64,000 nt of DNA, from NCBI GenBank assembly GCA_944376715.1, contig CALWDO010000006.1, positions 1 through 64,000 on the forward strand. The letters are read 5' to 3'. Shown here one piece after another: positions 1-8,183 of the stretch. A model generated the notes under the pieces. It saw only the letters and a program-made list of their open reading frames with translations. It did no database searches and was not told the DNA's origin. A program made the position numbers and the translations under genes. This DNA comes from an uncultured Lachnoclostridium sp. GTDB taxonomy: Bacteria; Bacillota; Clostridia; Lachnospirales; Lachnospiraceae. Within the stretch, counting starts at the first letter, position 1. Each line of letters opens with the position of its first letter.

Positions 1-427
1 GATCCACCATCTGGTCTACACTCTGTTTTTTTTTTTTTTTCCCGCACTTCGGACAATGAGGCGTCCCGATCCGGGCATACAGCAGACGAAAATAGTCATA
101 GATCTCCGTCACCGTTCCCACCGTAGACCTGGGGTTGCGGTTCGTGGATTTCTGATCTATGGAAATGGCCGGGGACAGGCCCTCGATGCTCTCCACATCG
201 GGCTTCTCCATCTGGCCCAGGAATTGCCGTGCATAAGAAGACAGGGACTCCATGTAACGTCTCTGTCCTTCTGCATAAATCGTATCAAATGCCAGTGAGG
301 ATTTCCCCGATCCGCTCAGGCCGGTCAATACTACCAGCTCATTTCTGGGAATATCCACGTCAATATGTTTCAGATTATGTTCATTGGCTCCGCGTATCCG
401 GATATATTCTTTTTTCTGTTCTGCCAT
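1..427 (-). CDS. uvrA: UvrA excinuclease ABC subunit A, N-terminal part (cut by window edge)
   Basis: First ~142 residues of UvrA, the ATPase that loads UvrB on damaged DNA in nucleotide excision repair. Seen: start [20 protein letters not shown], Walker [10 protein letters not shown] near residues 36-44, then [20 protein letters not shown] and the first half of a zinc module, CPKCG, at residues 125-129. The gene continues past base 1. It starts 20 bp after the uvrB stop and has an AGAGAGG ribosome site, so uvrB-uvrA are co-transcribed. Odd: directly after CPKCG come five AAA lysine codons, a 15-base A run (T run at 26-40) that is in frame. Other UvrA proteins have about five mixed residues here, so the length is normal but the composition is not. 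Confidence 0.95.
   Translation of the reverse strand, partial: MAEQKKEYIRIRGANEHNLKHIDVDIPRNELVVLTGLSGSGKSSLAFDTIYAEGQRRYMESLSSYARQFLGQMEKPDVESIEGLSPAISIDQKSTNRNPRSTVGTVTEIYDYFRLLYARIGTPHCPKCGKKKKKQSVDQMVD
26..40. repeat. 15-base homopolymer (A15 on the coding strand) inside uvrA
   Basis: Uninterrupted T15 on the + strand, read as five lysine codons in uvrA. A run this long is prone to polymerase slippage and to sequencing error; a change of one base would truncate UvrA at its first zinc module. The window reads in frame across it. Confidence 0.9.
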
Positions 428-447
428 TTATTTTTGTTCCTCTCTGT

Positions 448-2436
448 TTATTCCTTCGCCTTCTGCAGCTGCTGCTTCAGCTCAATCATCTGGTCACGCA
501 GCATTGCTGCCGCTTCGAAATTCAGTTCTGCCGCGGCTTTCTTCATCTTCTTCTGGATATCCCCGATCAGTTTCTCCAGTTCTGCCGCACTCATGGATTC
601 CGGATCTTTCTCGAATCGCACTTCTTCCTGTGCCACTTCTTTGGAGATACGGATCAGATCCCGAACCGCCTTATGAATGGTCTTCGGCGTAATGCCGTGC
701 TCCTTATTATATGCTTCCTGAATCTCCCGGCGTCGATTTGTCTCATCGATCGCCATCCGCATAGAGTCTGTGATCGTATCCGCATACATAATCACATGCC
801 CCTCGCTGTTCCTTGCCGCCCGTCCGATGGTCTGGATCAATGAAGTCTCCGAACGCAGGAACCCTTCTTTGTCCGCGTCCAGGATAGCAACCAAAGTAAT
901 CTCCGGAATATCCAGTCCTTCTCTAAGAAGGTTGATACCTACCAGCACATCGAACACATCCAGACGCATATCACGAATGATCTCCGTTCGTTCCAGTGTG
1001 TCCACATCCGAATGCAAATACCGTACCCTGATTCCTAATTCCCGCATATAATCGGTCAAATCTTCCGCCATACGTTTCGTCAGCGTCGTAATCAGCACTT
1101 TATGGTGTCCTGCAACTTCCTTATTAATCTCTCCGATCAGATCATCGATCTGACCTTCCACAGGACGTACCGACACCTGCGGATCCAGAAGACCGGTGGG
1201 ACGAATAATCTGTTCTGCCCGCAGAAGTTCATGCTCCGCCTCGTACTCTCCGGGTGTCGCGGACACAAATAAGATCTGATCTATCTTATTTTCAAATTCT
1301 TCAAAGCTGAGCGGGCGGTTGTCCAATGCTGACGGAAGCCGGAATCCATAATCTACCAGAGTATGTTTCCTGCTCTGATCGCCAAAATACATTCCCCGGA
1401 TCTGGGGAATCGTTTTATGCGACTCATCAATAATAATCAGGAAATCATCCGGGAAATAATCCATCAGCGTATTAGGCGGCATTCCCGGCGCCATTCCGGA
1501 CAGGTGGCGGGAATAATTCTCGATTCCGGAACAGAACCCTGTCTCTTTCAGCATCTCTATATCGAAATTTGTACGCTCTGCGATCCGCTGCGCCTCCAGG
1601 AGCTTGTCCTCGCTCTTAAAGTACTGTACCCTCTCTTCCAATTCCTTTTCAATGGATTCTGCCGCCTGTTTAATCCGTTCGGCCGGAACCACATAATGAG
1701 AAGCCGGAAAAATCGCCACATGCTCCAGTTCTCCTTTGATCTCTCCAGTCAGCACATCGATCTGTGTAATCCTGTCGATCTCGTCCCCGAAAAATTCCAC
1801 CCGCACGGCCGTCTCCACTTCATTTGCCGGGATAATCTCCACCACATCCCCGCGCACCCGGAATGTACCCCTCTTAAAATCCATCTCATTCCGGTCATAC
1901 TGGATATCGATAAGCTGGCGAAGTACCTCGTCCCGGTCTTTCTGCATCCCCGGGCGCAGTGAAACCATCATCTTTTCAAAGTTTTCCGGTTCACCCAGAC
2001 CATAGATACAGGATACGCTGGACACAATGATTACATCTCTTCGTTCAATTAACGCCGCTGTTGCTGACAAACGCAGTTTATCGATCTCATCATTGATAGA
2101 AGAATCCTTGGCGATATAGGTGTCGCTGGAAGGGACATAGGCTTCCGGCTGGTAGTAATCGTAGTAGGACACAAAATATTCTACGGCATTATTGGGGAAG
2201 AACTCCTTGAACTCGCTGTAAAGCTGTGCCGCCAGTGTCTTGTTGTGCGCGATGATCAATGTAGGTTTATTTAATTGTTGGATGACATTTGCCATCGTAA
2301 AAGTTTTGCCGGAACCGGTGACACCCAGAAGGGTCTCCGCCTGATTGCCTTCTTTGAACCCCTTTACCAGCTCGGCGATTGCCTGAGGCTGGTCGCCTGT
2401 GGGGGCGTATTCAGATACTAGTTCGAAATGGTCCAT
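448..2436 (-). CDS. uvrB: UvrB excinuclease ABC subunit B
   Basis: Damage-verifying helicase-like subunit of UvrABC, full length (662 aa). Seen: Walker A GVTGSGKT at residues 38-45, beta-hairpin segment [20 protein letters not shown] near 91-110, Walker B DESH, helicase motif with [17 protein letters not shown], and a C-terminal UVR motif ([20 protein letters not shown]...) that binds UvrC. Start ATG follows GAGAGAGG. Odd: its first 90 codons appear to come from a different allele than the displaced uvrB fragment at 3722-4063; the two copies are ~98% identical from codon 46 to 90 but clearly diverged before that. The gene lies directly behind rhuM, so it now depends on a promoter in the 68-bp gap or on read-through from rhuM. 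Confidence 0.97.
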   Translation of the reverse strand: MDHFELVSEYAPTGDQPQAIAELVKGFKEGNQAETLLGVTGSGKTFTMANVIQQLNKPTLIIAHNKTLAAQLYSEFKEFFPNNAVEYFVSYYDYYQPEAYVPSSDTYIAKDSSINDEIDKLRLSATAALIERRDVIIVSSVSCIYGLGEPENFEKMMVSLRPGMQKDRDEVLRQLIDIQYDRNEMDFKRGTFRVRGDVVEIIPANEVETAVRVEFFGDEIDRITQIDVLTGEIKGELEHVAIFPASHYVVPAERIKQAAESIEKELEERVQYFKSEDKLLEAQRIAERTNFDIEMLKETGFCSGIENYSRHLSGMAPGMPPNTLMDYFPDDFLIIIDESHKTIPQIRGMYFGDQSRKHTLVDYGFRLPSALDNRPLSFEEFENKIDQILFVSATPGEYEAEHELLRAEQIIRPTGLLDPQVSVRPVEGQIDDLIGEINKEVAGHHKVLITTLTKRMAEDLTDYMRELGIRVRYLHSDVDTLERTEIIRDMRLDVFDVLVGINLLREGLDIPEITLVAILDADKEGFLRSETSLIQTIGRAARNSEGHVIMYADTITDSMRMAIDETNRRREIQEAYNKEHGITPKTIHKAVRDLIRISKEVAQEEVRFEKDPESMSAAELEKLIGDIQKKMKKAAAELNFEAAAMLRDQMIELKQQLQKAKE
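2165..2298 (-). repeat. Direct repeat copy 1 (uvrB codons ~46-90)
   Basis: Pairs with 3723-3856 at a constant offset of 1558 bp. By eye there are three mismatches (2170, 2230, 2290) in about 134 bp; similarity drops sharply past 2298 and stops dead at 2164. This is the tract in which recombination would have fused the incoming uvrB 5' end to the resident 3' part. Confidence 0.85.
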
Positions 2437-2504
2437 GATAACCTCTCTCTTTTATGGTTTTTCCAAAATATATTACCACTATTTATTTGTTCACTATTTC
2501 CTTG

Positions 2505-3551
2505 TTATTTTATTTCGTCTGTATTCTCTTCCGATTCTAACAATACCCGATCAAAATCACTCTGATACAATCTGTCCTGTTTCACACGATACTTCTCAAA
2601 CTCACTTAACGCATGTTCTTCTGCTATTTGAGCTGATATACGTCCCGCATGCGTCAAAATTTCTTTTTTCGATAGTCTTAAAATACCCTCAAATTGTTCT
2701 GCCCAATCTTCCATCGTCATAGGGACATGTTCTTCTGCACGCATTTCCGCCAGGTCTAAATATGCATTAACAATTCGAGCCATAGCCGAAAGTTCCTGTT
2801 CGGTCAGGTAGTTTTTTGCAACTGTAACATCAAATCTTTGTATTTTACCATTAGGGGCATCCTTCCATGTCTGTAATCCCATGTGTTCTTTTTCGCTATC
2901 CGCTCTATGATAGATTACCTCTGCCGCTGTTTCCCCATGAATCGCCCAGTGTAATTGGTTTTGAACCTTTGCAAAAAACAGTCTCGTTGTTTTCGCTTTG
3001 GGATCATAATCTATACTAGTTGCATAAATATCTGTGATCTTCTGATAAAATCTTCTTTCAGATAATCGAATCTCGCGGATTCTTTGCAGCTGTTCTTCGA
3101 AATAGTCCTTTGTCAGTACCGTTCCAAAGTTTTTTAGTCGTTCATCATCCATAGTATAGCCTTTTATCGTGAATTCTTCTATGATTCCATTCGCCCATTT
3201 TCGAAACTGAACCGCTCTCGGAGAGTCAACCTTATTTCCTACAGCAATAATTGCTTTTAAATTATAATGATTTGTGTTATAACTTTTCCCATCTGAAGCA
3301 GTTATTCGAAATTTTCGAATAACTGAATTCTCATCTAATTCTCCATCAGCAAATATCTTTTTCAAGTGATAATTAATCGTATGTGTTTCCACATTGTAAA
3401 GAAGTCCCATCATTTTCTGGGTCAGCCAAACATTTTCATCAAAATATATAGCATTAACATCACTTTCTCCTGTAGCAGTAATGAATGTCAAATACTCTGC
3501 CGCCGAAGAGCGCACTATAGATATTTCTTTTTTCTTTTTCATATTCTTCAC
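2505..3551 (-). CDS. RhuM family protein
   Basis: 348 aa, recognised as the virulence-RhuM family (named after a gene in Salmonella SPI-3; biochemical role unknown). Seen: an N-terminal region of ~100 residues (YFDENVWLTQKMMGLLYNVE... with HLKKIFADGELDENSVIRKF) that looks like a winged-helix DNA-contact domain, then RAVQFRKWAN and the conserved EEQLQRIREIRLSERRFYQKI and TRLFFAKVQNQLHWAIHGETAAE segments. Start follows AAAGGTGA. It is the only complete gene carried by the unit inserted in uvrB and reads in the uvrB direction. It is more A+T-rich than its neighbours, which fits transfer. Function in this setting is unknown. Confidence 0.85.
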   Translation of the reverse strand: MKNMKKKKEISIVRSSAAEYLTFITATGESDVNAIYFDENVWLTQKMMGLLYNVETHTINYHLKKIFADGELDENSVIRKFRITASDGKSYNTNHYNLKAIIAVGNKVDSPRAVQFRKWANGIIEEFTIKGYTMDDERLKNFGTVLTKDYFEEQLQRIREIRLSERRFYQKITDIYATSIDYDPKAKTTRLFFAKVQNQLHWAIHGETAAEVIYHRADSEKEHMGLQTWKDAPNGKIQRFDVTVAKNYLTEQELSAMARIVNAYLDLAEMRAEEHVPMTMEDWAEQFEGILRLSKKEILTHAGRISAQIAEEHALSEFEKYRVKQDRLYQSDFDRVLLESEENTDEIK

Positions 3552-3581
3552 CTTTAAAATTCAATAGGTTTTTACCGTTAC

Positions 3582-3602
3582 GAATTTTTCCTACAAAAAT
3601 TC
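3582..3602. promoter_or_regulatory. Inverted repeat ahead of rhuM (possible operator)
   Basis: Perfect 8-bp arms GAATTTTT / AAAAATTC with a 5-nt loop, 31-51 bp upstream of the rhuM start in A+T-rich DNA. The position suits an operator or transcript leader; which protein binds is unknown. A second weak repeat (CAGTCC...GGACTG) lies further upstream, around 3632-3676. Confidence 0.4.
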
Positions 3603-3721
3603 ACAAAATCATTTTATCCGCCTGGTATTATCCAGTCCGTTTAGTATCGTTCTGTCCACAAAATCTGGACTGAACAGCACGAAAAAGCACTAAATATACC
3701 TCATTTTCCGGCCCCGGCACA

Positions 3722-4063
3722 CTAGGAGACAAAATATTCTACGGCATTATTGGGGAAGAACTCCTTGAACTCGCTGTAAAGCTGTGCTGCCAGTGTCTTG
3801 TTGTGCGCGATGATCAATGTAGGTTTATTTAATTGTTGGATGACATTGGCCATCGTGAAGGTCCTGCCAGATCCCGTAACCCCCAGTAAAGTCTCCGCTT
3901 GATTGCCTTCTTTGAACCCTCCCGCCAGCTTTTCAATGATCTGCGGCTGGTCACCGGCAGGCTGATATTCTGAGTGTAATTTGAAACCGGCAATTTTTCC
4001 GCCGGTTTCATGAGCAGGGAGCTGGTCTTCATCAGCAGATTGCGAATATCCTTGATTTCCCAT
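3722..4063 (-). pseudogene. Displaced 5' fragment of the original uvrB
   Basis: Encodes a UvrB N-terminus ([20 protein letters not shown]..., then ETLLGVTG) that ends after EYFVS at a TAG stop, the residue equal to Ser90 of the intact UvrB. The Walker A lysine is changed: GSGRT instead of GSGKT. It cannot give a working UvrB. The in-frame start at 4063 has GGGAGG 11 nt before it; an upstream ATG at 4135 is also open. It keeps a likely native uvrB promoter upstream. Interpretation: resident uvrB start left behind after the rhuM unit integrated. Confidence 0.85.
3723..3856 (-). repeat. Direct repeat copy 2 (uvrB fragment)
   Basis: Partner of 2165-2298. Ends at TCC-TA(G), where the intact gene reads TCC-TA(C); upstream of 3856 the two copies fall to clearly lower identity. 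Confidence 0.85.
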
Positions 4064-4153
4064 TTTCCATTTTTCCTCCCGAGTGATCATAGTAAAAAAA
4101 CGCATATCAGGCAGGAATTCGTAATAGGTCACCAAAACGTATTTTTATCCCAA

Positions 4154-4206
4154 ATTATAACATGGATAGTCAGAAAAGTATAGCGGCATTTCAGAACATC
4201 TGTTCT
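4154..4206 (-). promoter_or_regulatory. Original uvrB promoter with possible LexA (SOS) box
   Basis: On the minus strand a TATAAT -10 lies at 4154-4159. Upstream at 4193-4206 is AGAACATCTGTTCT, which fits the Gram-positive LexA box core GAAC-N4-GTTC; uvrBA is a classic LexA target in Firmicutes. The box sits in the loop of the hairpin at 4176-4223 and somewhat upstream of where the -35 would be, so the match may be partly coincidental. No such box is seen in the 68 bp before the working uvrB. Confidence 0.45.
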
Positions 4207-4230
4207 TCTCTGCCGCTATACTTCTTTTTC
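4176..4230. terminator. Bidirectional-looking terminator hairpin
   Basis: Perfect 13-bp stem AAGTATAGCGGCA / TGCCGCTATACTT flanked by short T/A runs on both sides. It lies downstream of the DUF1638 gene (minus strand) and would insulate it from uvrB. Confidence 0.7.
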
Positions 4231-4358
4231 TAGTATGTTCAATTTTATATAAGATAATCAGCCGCGGAAATGGCTGCTTCTATATTCTCTGTCTTAATCT
4301 TAGTTTTCAGAAGCCGGACCGTTGGCGGAGAATATCCCGTCTGTTCTTTTCCTGGAAT

Positions 4359-5078
4359 TCACAGTGTTTGCGGTTCAAACAGACTGTCTCCGGCGCTCAG
4401 GCCAAAGTCGCGCTCTGTCATTTCCCGGCCCGGCTCCAGCACGACAAATTGCCCGTCCCATCGGCCAGATACCAGTTTTTCCAGAATACGGTTGCTCCCC
4501 TCCACATATCCCAGAGAACATCGAATCAGGTCTGCGTTTTTCTGTGCCTCGGCTACGTATTCCTCAGAATAGCAGTCATATACGCCGGTGTCTATGATAT
4601 CGGCGTTGGTATAGTTCTGGAACCAGGATCCGAAGATGGATGTCCCGAACTCCATGCCGTACTTCCGACAGATCTCTCCCTTTATGCCCTCAATGCTGTA
4701 CGGCCCCGTATCACAGTCCCGGAAATACATATGACCGGTCTTTTTCAGATTTCCGTGGGGCGTGTCGTCCGTGTGAAGCAACATTGTGATGCAGTCGTCC
4801 ACCTTGGGTACCACGACCCGCCGGGTAATGGGAATGTGATCCCAGGAACCGCCACAATATCCCATGGCTGCCAGCACCGTATCACAGTCTGCGGGCAGGG
4901 AATACAGGGTTTCCAGAATGCGTTTTCGCATCTGTTGCGGCTCTGTATGGAATCGCCGATCCAGCTCCACCACTGGAAACCGGGTACCCATACGCACCTG
5001 AGCTGCCTCCACGTGGAGCAACAGGGAAGTACAAGACAGAATTATCGTGTGATCGGAATGTAAAGTTTGCAATGTCAT
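4359..5078 (-). CDS. DUF1638 domain protein
   Basis: 239 aa, recognised as DUF1638, a family of unknown function often encoded beside corrinoid-dependent and UroD-type methyltransferases. Seen: N-terminal IILSCTSLLLHVEAAQ, central AAMGYCGGSWD near residue 90, VPKVDDCITMLLH, and a C-terminal LEPGREMTERDFGL. Several conserved-looking Cys/His/Asp residues could bind metal. Start follows GAGGAGG. No signal peptide: cytoplasmic. Its place next to three UroD-like genes suggests a role in the same methyl or one-carbon process, but this is by association only. Confidence 0.75.
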   Translation of the reverse strand: MTLQTLHSDHTIILSCTSLLLHVEAAQVRMGTRFPVVELDRRFHTEPQQMRKRILETLYSLPADCDTVLAAMGYCGGSWDHIPITRRVVVPKVDDCITMLLHTDDTPHGNLKKTGHMYFRDCDTGPYSIEGIKGEICRKYGMEFGTSIFGSWFQNYTNADIIDTGVYDCYSEEYVAEAQKNADLIRCSLGYVEGSNRILEKLVSGRWDGQFVVLEPGREMTERDFGLSAGDSLFEPQTL

Positions 5079-5124
5079 TGAAATTCCTCCTCGGTTTCCT
5101 TCAATCTCTCCCTTTTTACGCAGT

Positions 5125-6465
5125 CTATATTATATCAAAAATCTTCTTTCTTTTTGCCACAAAATACCCTATTCCCAGCACATCTGCCAGGAACCACCCA
5201 ATGGGTACTGACCACCAGATCCCTGCGACTCCCAGTTCGGGTATCGCAGAAAGCGAATAAGCCAGCGCCACACGGGTTCCCAGAGACACCACGGTGAGCA
5301 CAACGGACATGCCCGGTCTTCCCAGCGCCCGGTATAATCCGTAAAGAAGGAACAATATTCCAATCATGAAATAAAACACGCCCTCAATTCTCAGATAGCG
5401 CACACCCTCCGAAATCACTGCCGTCTCCCCGGCGTCAATGAACATACTCATCAGCGGTGCAGCAAAAACAAATACACACAGGGAAATGAGCAAGCCAAAC
5501 GATACCGATGTCAGCGCCGCCACCCGGATTCCCTTTTGGATACGCTCCTTCTCTCCTGCCCCAAAGTTCTGGGCAATAAAGATAGAAAAGGCATTTCCAA
5601 AATCCTGCACCGGAAGATATGCGAACGCATCAATTTTTACCGCAGCCGCGAACGCCGCCATAATCGTCGTTCCGAAGCTGTTGACCAGTCCCTGAACCGC
5701 CAGAATGCCAAAATTCATGATGGACTGCTGCATACAGGTCAATGCAGAGAAATTAGTGATCTCCAGGATCCGTTCCTTGCGCAGACGGATCTTCCTGTCA
5801 TGGCGCAGGAGGCCGGGAAACTTCAGATAAGTATAAACAGCAATTCCGATTCCGGACACATACTGGGATATTACTGTCGCTTCCGCAGCCCCGGCCACGC
5901 CACGATTTAATCCTGCCACAAACCACAGGTCCAAACCTATATTCAAAAGTGCCGATACCGCTAAAAACACCAGAGGTATCACAGAATTTCCCAGAGAACG
6001 CAACAGTGATGCAAAGAAATTATAAAGGAAGATTCCCACCAGACCGGCAAAAATCACTACTAAATAATCTTTCATCATCCCTTTTAATTCTTCCGGCGTG
6101 CGCAGAAACCAGATTATTCCATCAACACCGGCAAAAACCAGTATGTTAAGTATCACTGTCACCACACCCAGAAGAGCGAATGAAGCCAGGGTTCCCTCTT
6201 TCAGCCGAACCATATCTTTCTGTCCATAGCGGATTGAAAAGACCGTACCGCTTCCCATGGCCAGACCCAGGATCACGGACGTCAAAAAAGTCATTAAAGA
6301 AAATGCAGATCCCACAGCTGCCAATGCATTTTCTCCCAGGTATCTACCCACAATCAACGTATCCGCGATATTGTAGCACTGCTGCAGCAGATCTCCCAGA
6401 ATCATAGGCACCGCGAACCGAAGCATGGTACTCATCACCGGTCCCCGTGTCAGTTCATTTTCCAT
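5125..6465 (-). CDS. MATE family efflux transporter
   Basis: 446 aa, about 12 membrane segments, with the usual MATE opening (LTRGPVMSTMLRFAVPMILG, then NIADTLIVGRYLG). Probably a Na+ or H+ antiporter exporting a drug or metabolite; the substrate cannot be read from sequence. It lies 46 bp before the DUF1638 gene and is divergent from the Lrp-type regulator at 6628, which makes that regulator a candidate controller. A motif shared with two other transcription units lies just upstream (6488-6510). Confidence 0.9.
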   Translation of the reverse strand: MENELTRGPVMSTMLRFAVPMILGDLLQQCYNIADTLIVGRYLGENALAAVGSAFSLMTFLTSVILGLAMGSGTVFSIRYGQKDMVRLKEGTLASFALLGVVTVILNILVFAGVDGIIWFLRTPEELKGMMKDYLVVIFAGLVGIFLYNFFASLLRSLGNSVIPLVFLAVSALLNIGLDLWFVAGLNRGVAGAAEATVISQYVSGIGIAVYTYLKFPGLLRHDRKIRLRKERILEITNFSALTCMQQSIMNFGILAVQGLVNSFGTTIMAAFAAAVKIDAFAYLPVQDFGNAFSIFIAQNFGAGEKERIQKGIRVAALTSVSFGLLISLCVFVFAAPLMSMFIDAGETAVISEGVRYLRIEGVFYFMIGILFLLYGLYRALGRPGMSVVLTVVSLGTRVALAYSLSAIPELGVAGIWWSVPIGWFLADVLGIGYFVAKRKKIFDII

Positions 6466-6487
6466 CTCTCATCACTTTTCTTTCTTT

Positions 6488-6510
6488 ATGTAAGTTTGAA
6501 ATTAACATTC
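6488..6510 (-). promoter_or_regulatory. Shared upstream motif, copy 1 (ATGTAAGTTT...TTAACATTC)
   Basis: ATGTAAGTTTGAAATTAAC followed by ATTC, 23-45 bp before the MATE start. Similar strings lie before the operons starting at 23885 and 32802. Candidate binding site of one regulator; binding protein unknown. Confidence 0.4.
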
Positions 6511-6565
6511 GTAATATATTATAAGATTAGGAATATAGAATGTCAATCCATGGCTGTTTGTTTTC

Positions 6566-6595
6566 TTGACGCGCATTAAAAAAACATTATATAAT
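6566..6595 (+). promoter_or_regulatory. Promoter of the Lrp-type regulator
   Basis: TTGACG, 18-bp spacer, TATAAT; 32 bp ahead of the start codon at 6628, with AAGGGGAC as ribosome site. Confidence 0.75.
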
Positions 6596-6627
6596 AACGG
6601 AAATATTGAAACACAAGGGGACTTTAT

Positions 6628-7086
6628 ATGTTTTTAGAAGGTCTTGACGAACTGGACCGGAAAATTGTCCAGCTTTTAATAGAAAACGCACGCATGTCTT
6701 ACTCTGAGATCGGGCAGAAAATCGGCATTTCCCGTGTAGCTGTAAAGATGAGGGTACAGGCGTTGGAAAAAAAGGGAATCATTGAAGAATATACGACGAT
6801 CATCAATCCCCAAAAAATCAGCGGCGCCGTCTCCTGTTATTTTGAGATTGAGACAAAACCCGAAGTCCTTATGGAGGTTGCAGAGACGCTCCGGCAAATT
6901 GACACCGTCACACAGATTTACCGGGTCACCGGAAAAAGCAAACTGCATGTACATGCGGTTGCCGCATCTAACGAGGAAATGGAGCAGCTGATCTGCGGGA
7001 CTCTGGATCAGCTTCCCGGCATCCTTTCATGTAACAGCAACGTAATCCTGTCCAGAATTAAAGATATCAAAGGACTGCGCCTGTAA
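6628..7086 (+). CDS. Lrp/AsnC family transcriptional regulator
   Basis: 152 aa, standard length. Residues ~5-60 form the AsnC-type winged helix (LDRKIVQLLIENARMSYSEI, then GISRVAVKMRVQALEKKGII); residues ~70-145 form the RAM effector domain (VYRVTGKSKLHVHAVA-like strand pattern). Such proteins sense amino acids or related small molecules and form dimers or octamers. It is alone on the + strand between the MATE gene and the methyltransferase genes, so it may control either side. It has its own promoter and terminator. Confidence 0.93.
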   Translation: MFLEGLDELDRKIVQLLIENARMSYSEIGQKIGISRVAVKMRVQALEKKGIIEEYTTIINPQKISGAVSCYFEIETKPEVLMEVAETLRQIDTVTQIYRVTGKSKLHVHAVAASNEEMEQLICGTLDQLPGILSCNSNVILSRIKDIKGLRL

Positions 7087-7101
7087 AAACGCAGCCCTTT
7101 T
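7073..7101 (+). terminator. Terminator of the Lrp-type gene
   Basis: GGACTGCG...CGCAGCC stem overlapping the stop codon, followed by CTTTTTC. Confidence 0.6.
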
Positions 7102-7112
7102 TCTTTCAGGAA

Positions 7113-8171
7113 TCACGCATCCTGCGGTCTTGCAGGCTGCCCTTCCCGGCCGGCGTACAATTTCCGGCTATAGGTATAGATCTCGTCAATTACTGAAGTA
7201 TACACCATTGGAGTCAGCGCTTTGAATGCCAGAGCAAGTCCTCCATTTGTCCCCAGACGGTCAATGACACTGCGGACATAGTTTCTTACCTGCTCTTCCG
7301 TGACATCGGGGTCCTGAAGTACATACGGATCCAGCGTCACCTGCAGGTTCAGTTTTCCGTCTGTAGCTTTCTGTACCGCCTTATGATCGTTCATATTCTG
7401 GGTTTCCCACATCCTGAATCCGATATCCACCATATACGGAGCCAGTGCCTGACATTTTCCACAGGAATGACATACATAATATACTCCGTAAGACTTGACC
7501 ACTTCTCCAATCCGTTTCATAGGCGGAAGGATAAGTTCTTCAAATACGGAAGGAGACATGAATGTGCTCATCTGAGTTCCCCAGTCGTCGCTGTTAATCA
7601 GCATATCAATATGTACCCATTCCTTCATCAGTTTATGGATCATGGCAATCTTGTAGTCCGCCATAGCATTGAAGAAATCCGCCGCATCCTCCGGTTCCTC
7701 AATCATCCACGCAAGGCCTTCCTCCGTAGGACACAATGACATCAGACGTTCAAACAGGCCGTCCTGCATCACATAACCGGTGATTTTGTCCGGAGACAGC
7801 TTTTTCTCAGCTTCTTCTCTTCCCACGGAAAAATCAATCTTATCAAGATCCGGGAAAATGAACTCATTTCTCCAATTGGACATATCCTTCATAATGAATG
7901 TATTCGGAGTTACGGTCTGTCCGCCTACTACATCCACATAGCTCCAGCTTACGCCAAACCAGTCTTTTCCGCTGGTTCCGTATGGCGGCCGGTCATTGTC
8001 TGCCGGACAGGCGGTCATTTGATGATCAATTCCCATCATGGGAATCCAATATGGGATCTTTCCTTCCAGCAGCATTTTTAAATTCTCTTTCTGCGTCACC
8101 GGATAATCCAGTTTCGGCATCTCGCAGGGCGGCGGAACCATCCTGGATTCAATTGTAAAACTTTTAGCCAT
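7113..8171 (-). CDS. UroD-fold methyltransferase-like protein 1 (MtaA/CmuA type)
   Basis: 352 aa, uroporphyrinogen decarboxylase superfamily, the fold used by MtaA/MtbA/CmuA methylcobamide methyltransferases. Seen: a start resembling the two paralogues at 9350 and 13541 (PVTQKENLKMLLEGKIP), DDWGTQMSTFMSP, and a H235-SCGK motif matching the zinc ligand site (HxC) of this family. No haem-pathway genes are near, so true UroD activity is unlikely. It ends the minus-strand unit with the alcohol dehydrogenase (12 bp upstream) and paralogue 2. Start follows TTAGGAGGG. Substrate unknown; a demethylase or methyl-transfer step is inferred. Confidence 0.82.
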   Translation of the reverse strand: MAKSFTIESRMVPPPCEMPKLDYPVTQKENLKMLLEGKIPYWIPMMGIDHQMTACPADNDRPPYGTSGKDWFGVSWSYVDVVGGQTVTPNTFIMKDMSNWRNEFIFPDLDKIDFSVGREEAEKKLSPDKITGYVMQDGLFERLMSLCPTEEGLAWMIEEPEDAADFFNAMADYKIAMIHKLMKEWVHIDMLINSDDWGTQMSTFMSPSVFEELILPPMKRIGEVVKSYGVYYVCHSCGKCQALAPYMVDIGFRMWETQNMNDHKAVQKATDGKLNLQVTLDPYVLQDPDVTEEQVRNYVRSVIDRLGTNGGLALAFKALTPMVYTSVIDEIYTYSRKLYAGREGQPARPQDA

Positions 8172-8183
8172 TTCTTTTCCCTC

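Larger units (their letters stand above)
2165..3722. mobile_element. Inserted 1558-bp unit: rhuM plus an alternative uvrB 5' end
   Basis: Between the two copies of the uvrB tract lie exactly 1558 bp: codons 1-90 of the working uvrB, the 68-bp gap, rhuM and its leader. The truncated copy ends at codon Ser90 and is followed at once by TAG. This is the layout expected if a ~1.56-kb circle carrying rhuM and a uvrB fragment ending at codon 90 recombined once with the resident uvrB. No integrase, transposase or terminal inverted repeats are present. Boundaries are inferred from where the two copies stop matching. Confidence 0.6.

Noticed and set aside
26..40. T15 run as a transcription terminator
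   Set aside because: No hairpin precedes it and it reads in frame as lysines in uvrA.
229..843. Long + strand open frame opposite uvrA/uvrB
   Set aside because: Runs antisense to two certain genes, crosses their junction and has no recognisable product; a shadow frame.
1363..1962. + strand frame opposite uvrB
   Set aside because: No ribosome site and a composition explained by the uvrB codons on the other strand.
2165..4063. Insertion sequence or prophage remnant
   Set aside because: No transposase, integrase or terminal inverted repeats; the geometry fits single-crossover integration better.
7113..8171. Haem biosynthesis (true uroporphyrinogen decarboxylase)
   Set aside because: Carries the HxCG zinc motif of methyltransferase relatives and no haem genes are near.
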